Source: Oscillospiraceae bacterium
GTDB lineage: Bacteria > Bacillota > Clostridia > Oscillospirales > Acutalibacteraceae
Reading direction: 5' to 3'
DNA length: 5,792 nucleotides
Assembly: GCA_031283835.1 (NCBI GenBank)
Contig: JAITBA010000179.1
Location: 1 to 5,792, forward strand
Made by a program: the position numbers and the translations under genes. The stretch's first letter is position 1, and each line of letters begins with the position of its first letter. Below are positions 5,729 through 5,792 of this stretch, in pieces. The notes under the pieces are model-generated. The model was given only the letters and a program-made list of their open reading frames with translations, was not told the DNA's origin and ran no database searches.

Positions 5729-5792
5729 TTAAGCAAATTTTCGCACGATCCGTTCCACAGCCGCCACCGTTTTTTGGGCGGTGCCAAAGCCT
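5729..5792 (-). CDS. C-terminal end of an unidentified gene (partial)
   Basis: One minus-strand frame gives 20 residues from the window edge, starting GFGTAQKTVAAV and ending VRKFA, then TAA at 5729-5731. The composition suggests an amphipathic C-terminal helix (AAVERIVRKFA) with ordinary codons, so it is likely the tail of a real protein. It is too short to name; it does not look like the usual end of SMC, the common gene before ftsY in Firmicutes. A second frame (see the small ORF) is also open here, so the choice of frame is not certain. Confidence 0.35.
   Translation of the reverse strand, partial: GFGTAQKTVAAVERIVRKFA

Overview
The window looks like core chromosome from a low-to-mid GC Gram-positive anaerobe, most likely a Clostridia/Oscillospiraceae-type Firmicute. 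The reasons are strong AGGAGG-type ribosome binding sites, near-consensus TTGACA / TATAAT-like promoters, a short FtsY without an acidic N-terminal domain, a Bacillus-like NagB, and a threonyl-tRNA synthetase that begins directly at its editing domain. This assignment is inference; there is no rRNA or other taxonomic marker. Every supported gene is on the minus strand, so the biological order runs from high to low coordinates.

Region by region, in transcription order: (1) 5729-5792 is the last 20 codons of an unidentified gene. (2) 5584-5728 is a 145-base leader before ftsY with an orphan Shine-Dalgarno sequence, a possible 25-codon TTG-started small ORF and an 8-bp inverted repeat. (3) 4672-5583 is ftsY (SRP receptor). 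(4) 4091-4669 is the RdgB/HAM1-type XTP/dITP pyrophosphatase, 2 bases after ftsY. (5) 3489-4094 is an unnamed papain-fold (C39-like) putative cysteine peptidase whose ATG overlaps the rdgB stop codon (ATGA). (6) 2745-3476 is nagB (glucosamine-6-phosphate deaminase), started by TTG 12 bases further on. Genes 3 to 6 are so tightly packed that they almost certainly form one operon joining protein targeting, nucleotide-pool cleaning, an unknown peptidase-like protein and amino-sugar catabolism. (7) 874-2586 is a secreted LCAT-like alpha/beta hydrolase (lipase/acyltransferase) with its own promoter. (8) 1-817 is the 5' part of thrS, also with its own promoter, running off the window edge.

The most interesting structure is regulatory. 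The lipase promoter (TTGACA-17-TATGAT) is followed immediately by a perfect 19-bp palindrome covering the predicted transcription start, a classic repressor-operator position. The thrS promoter (TTGACA-17-TAAAAT) overlaps the lipase stop codon and lies across a 13-bp inverted repeat. One arm holds the -10 box and the other holds the thrS Shine-Dalgarno sequence. Read-through RNA from the lipase would therefore fold the ribosome site away, while RNA begun at the thrS promoter would lack most of the first arm. No T-box leader can fit in front of thrS. I see no mobile element, CRISPR array, tRNA or rRNA, and no plus-strand gene.
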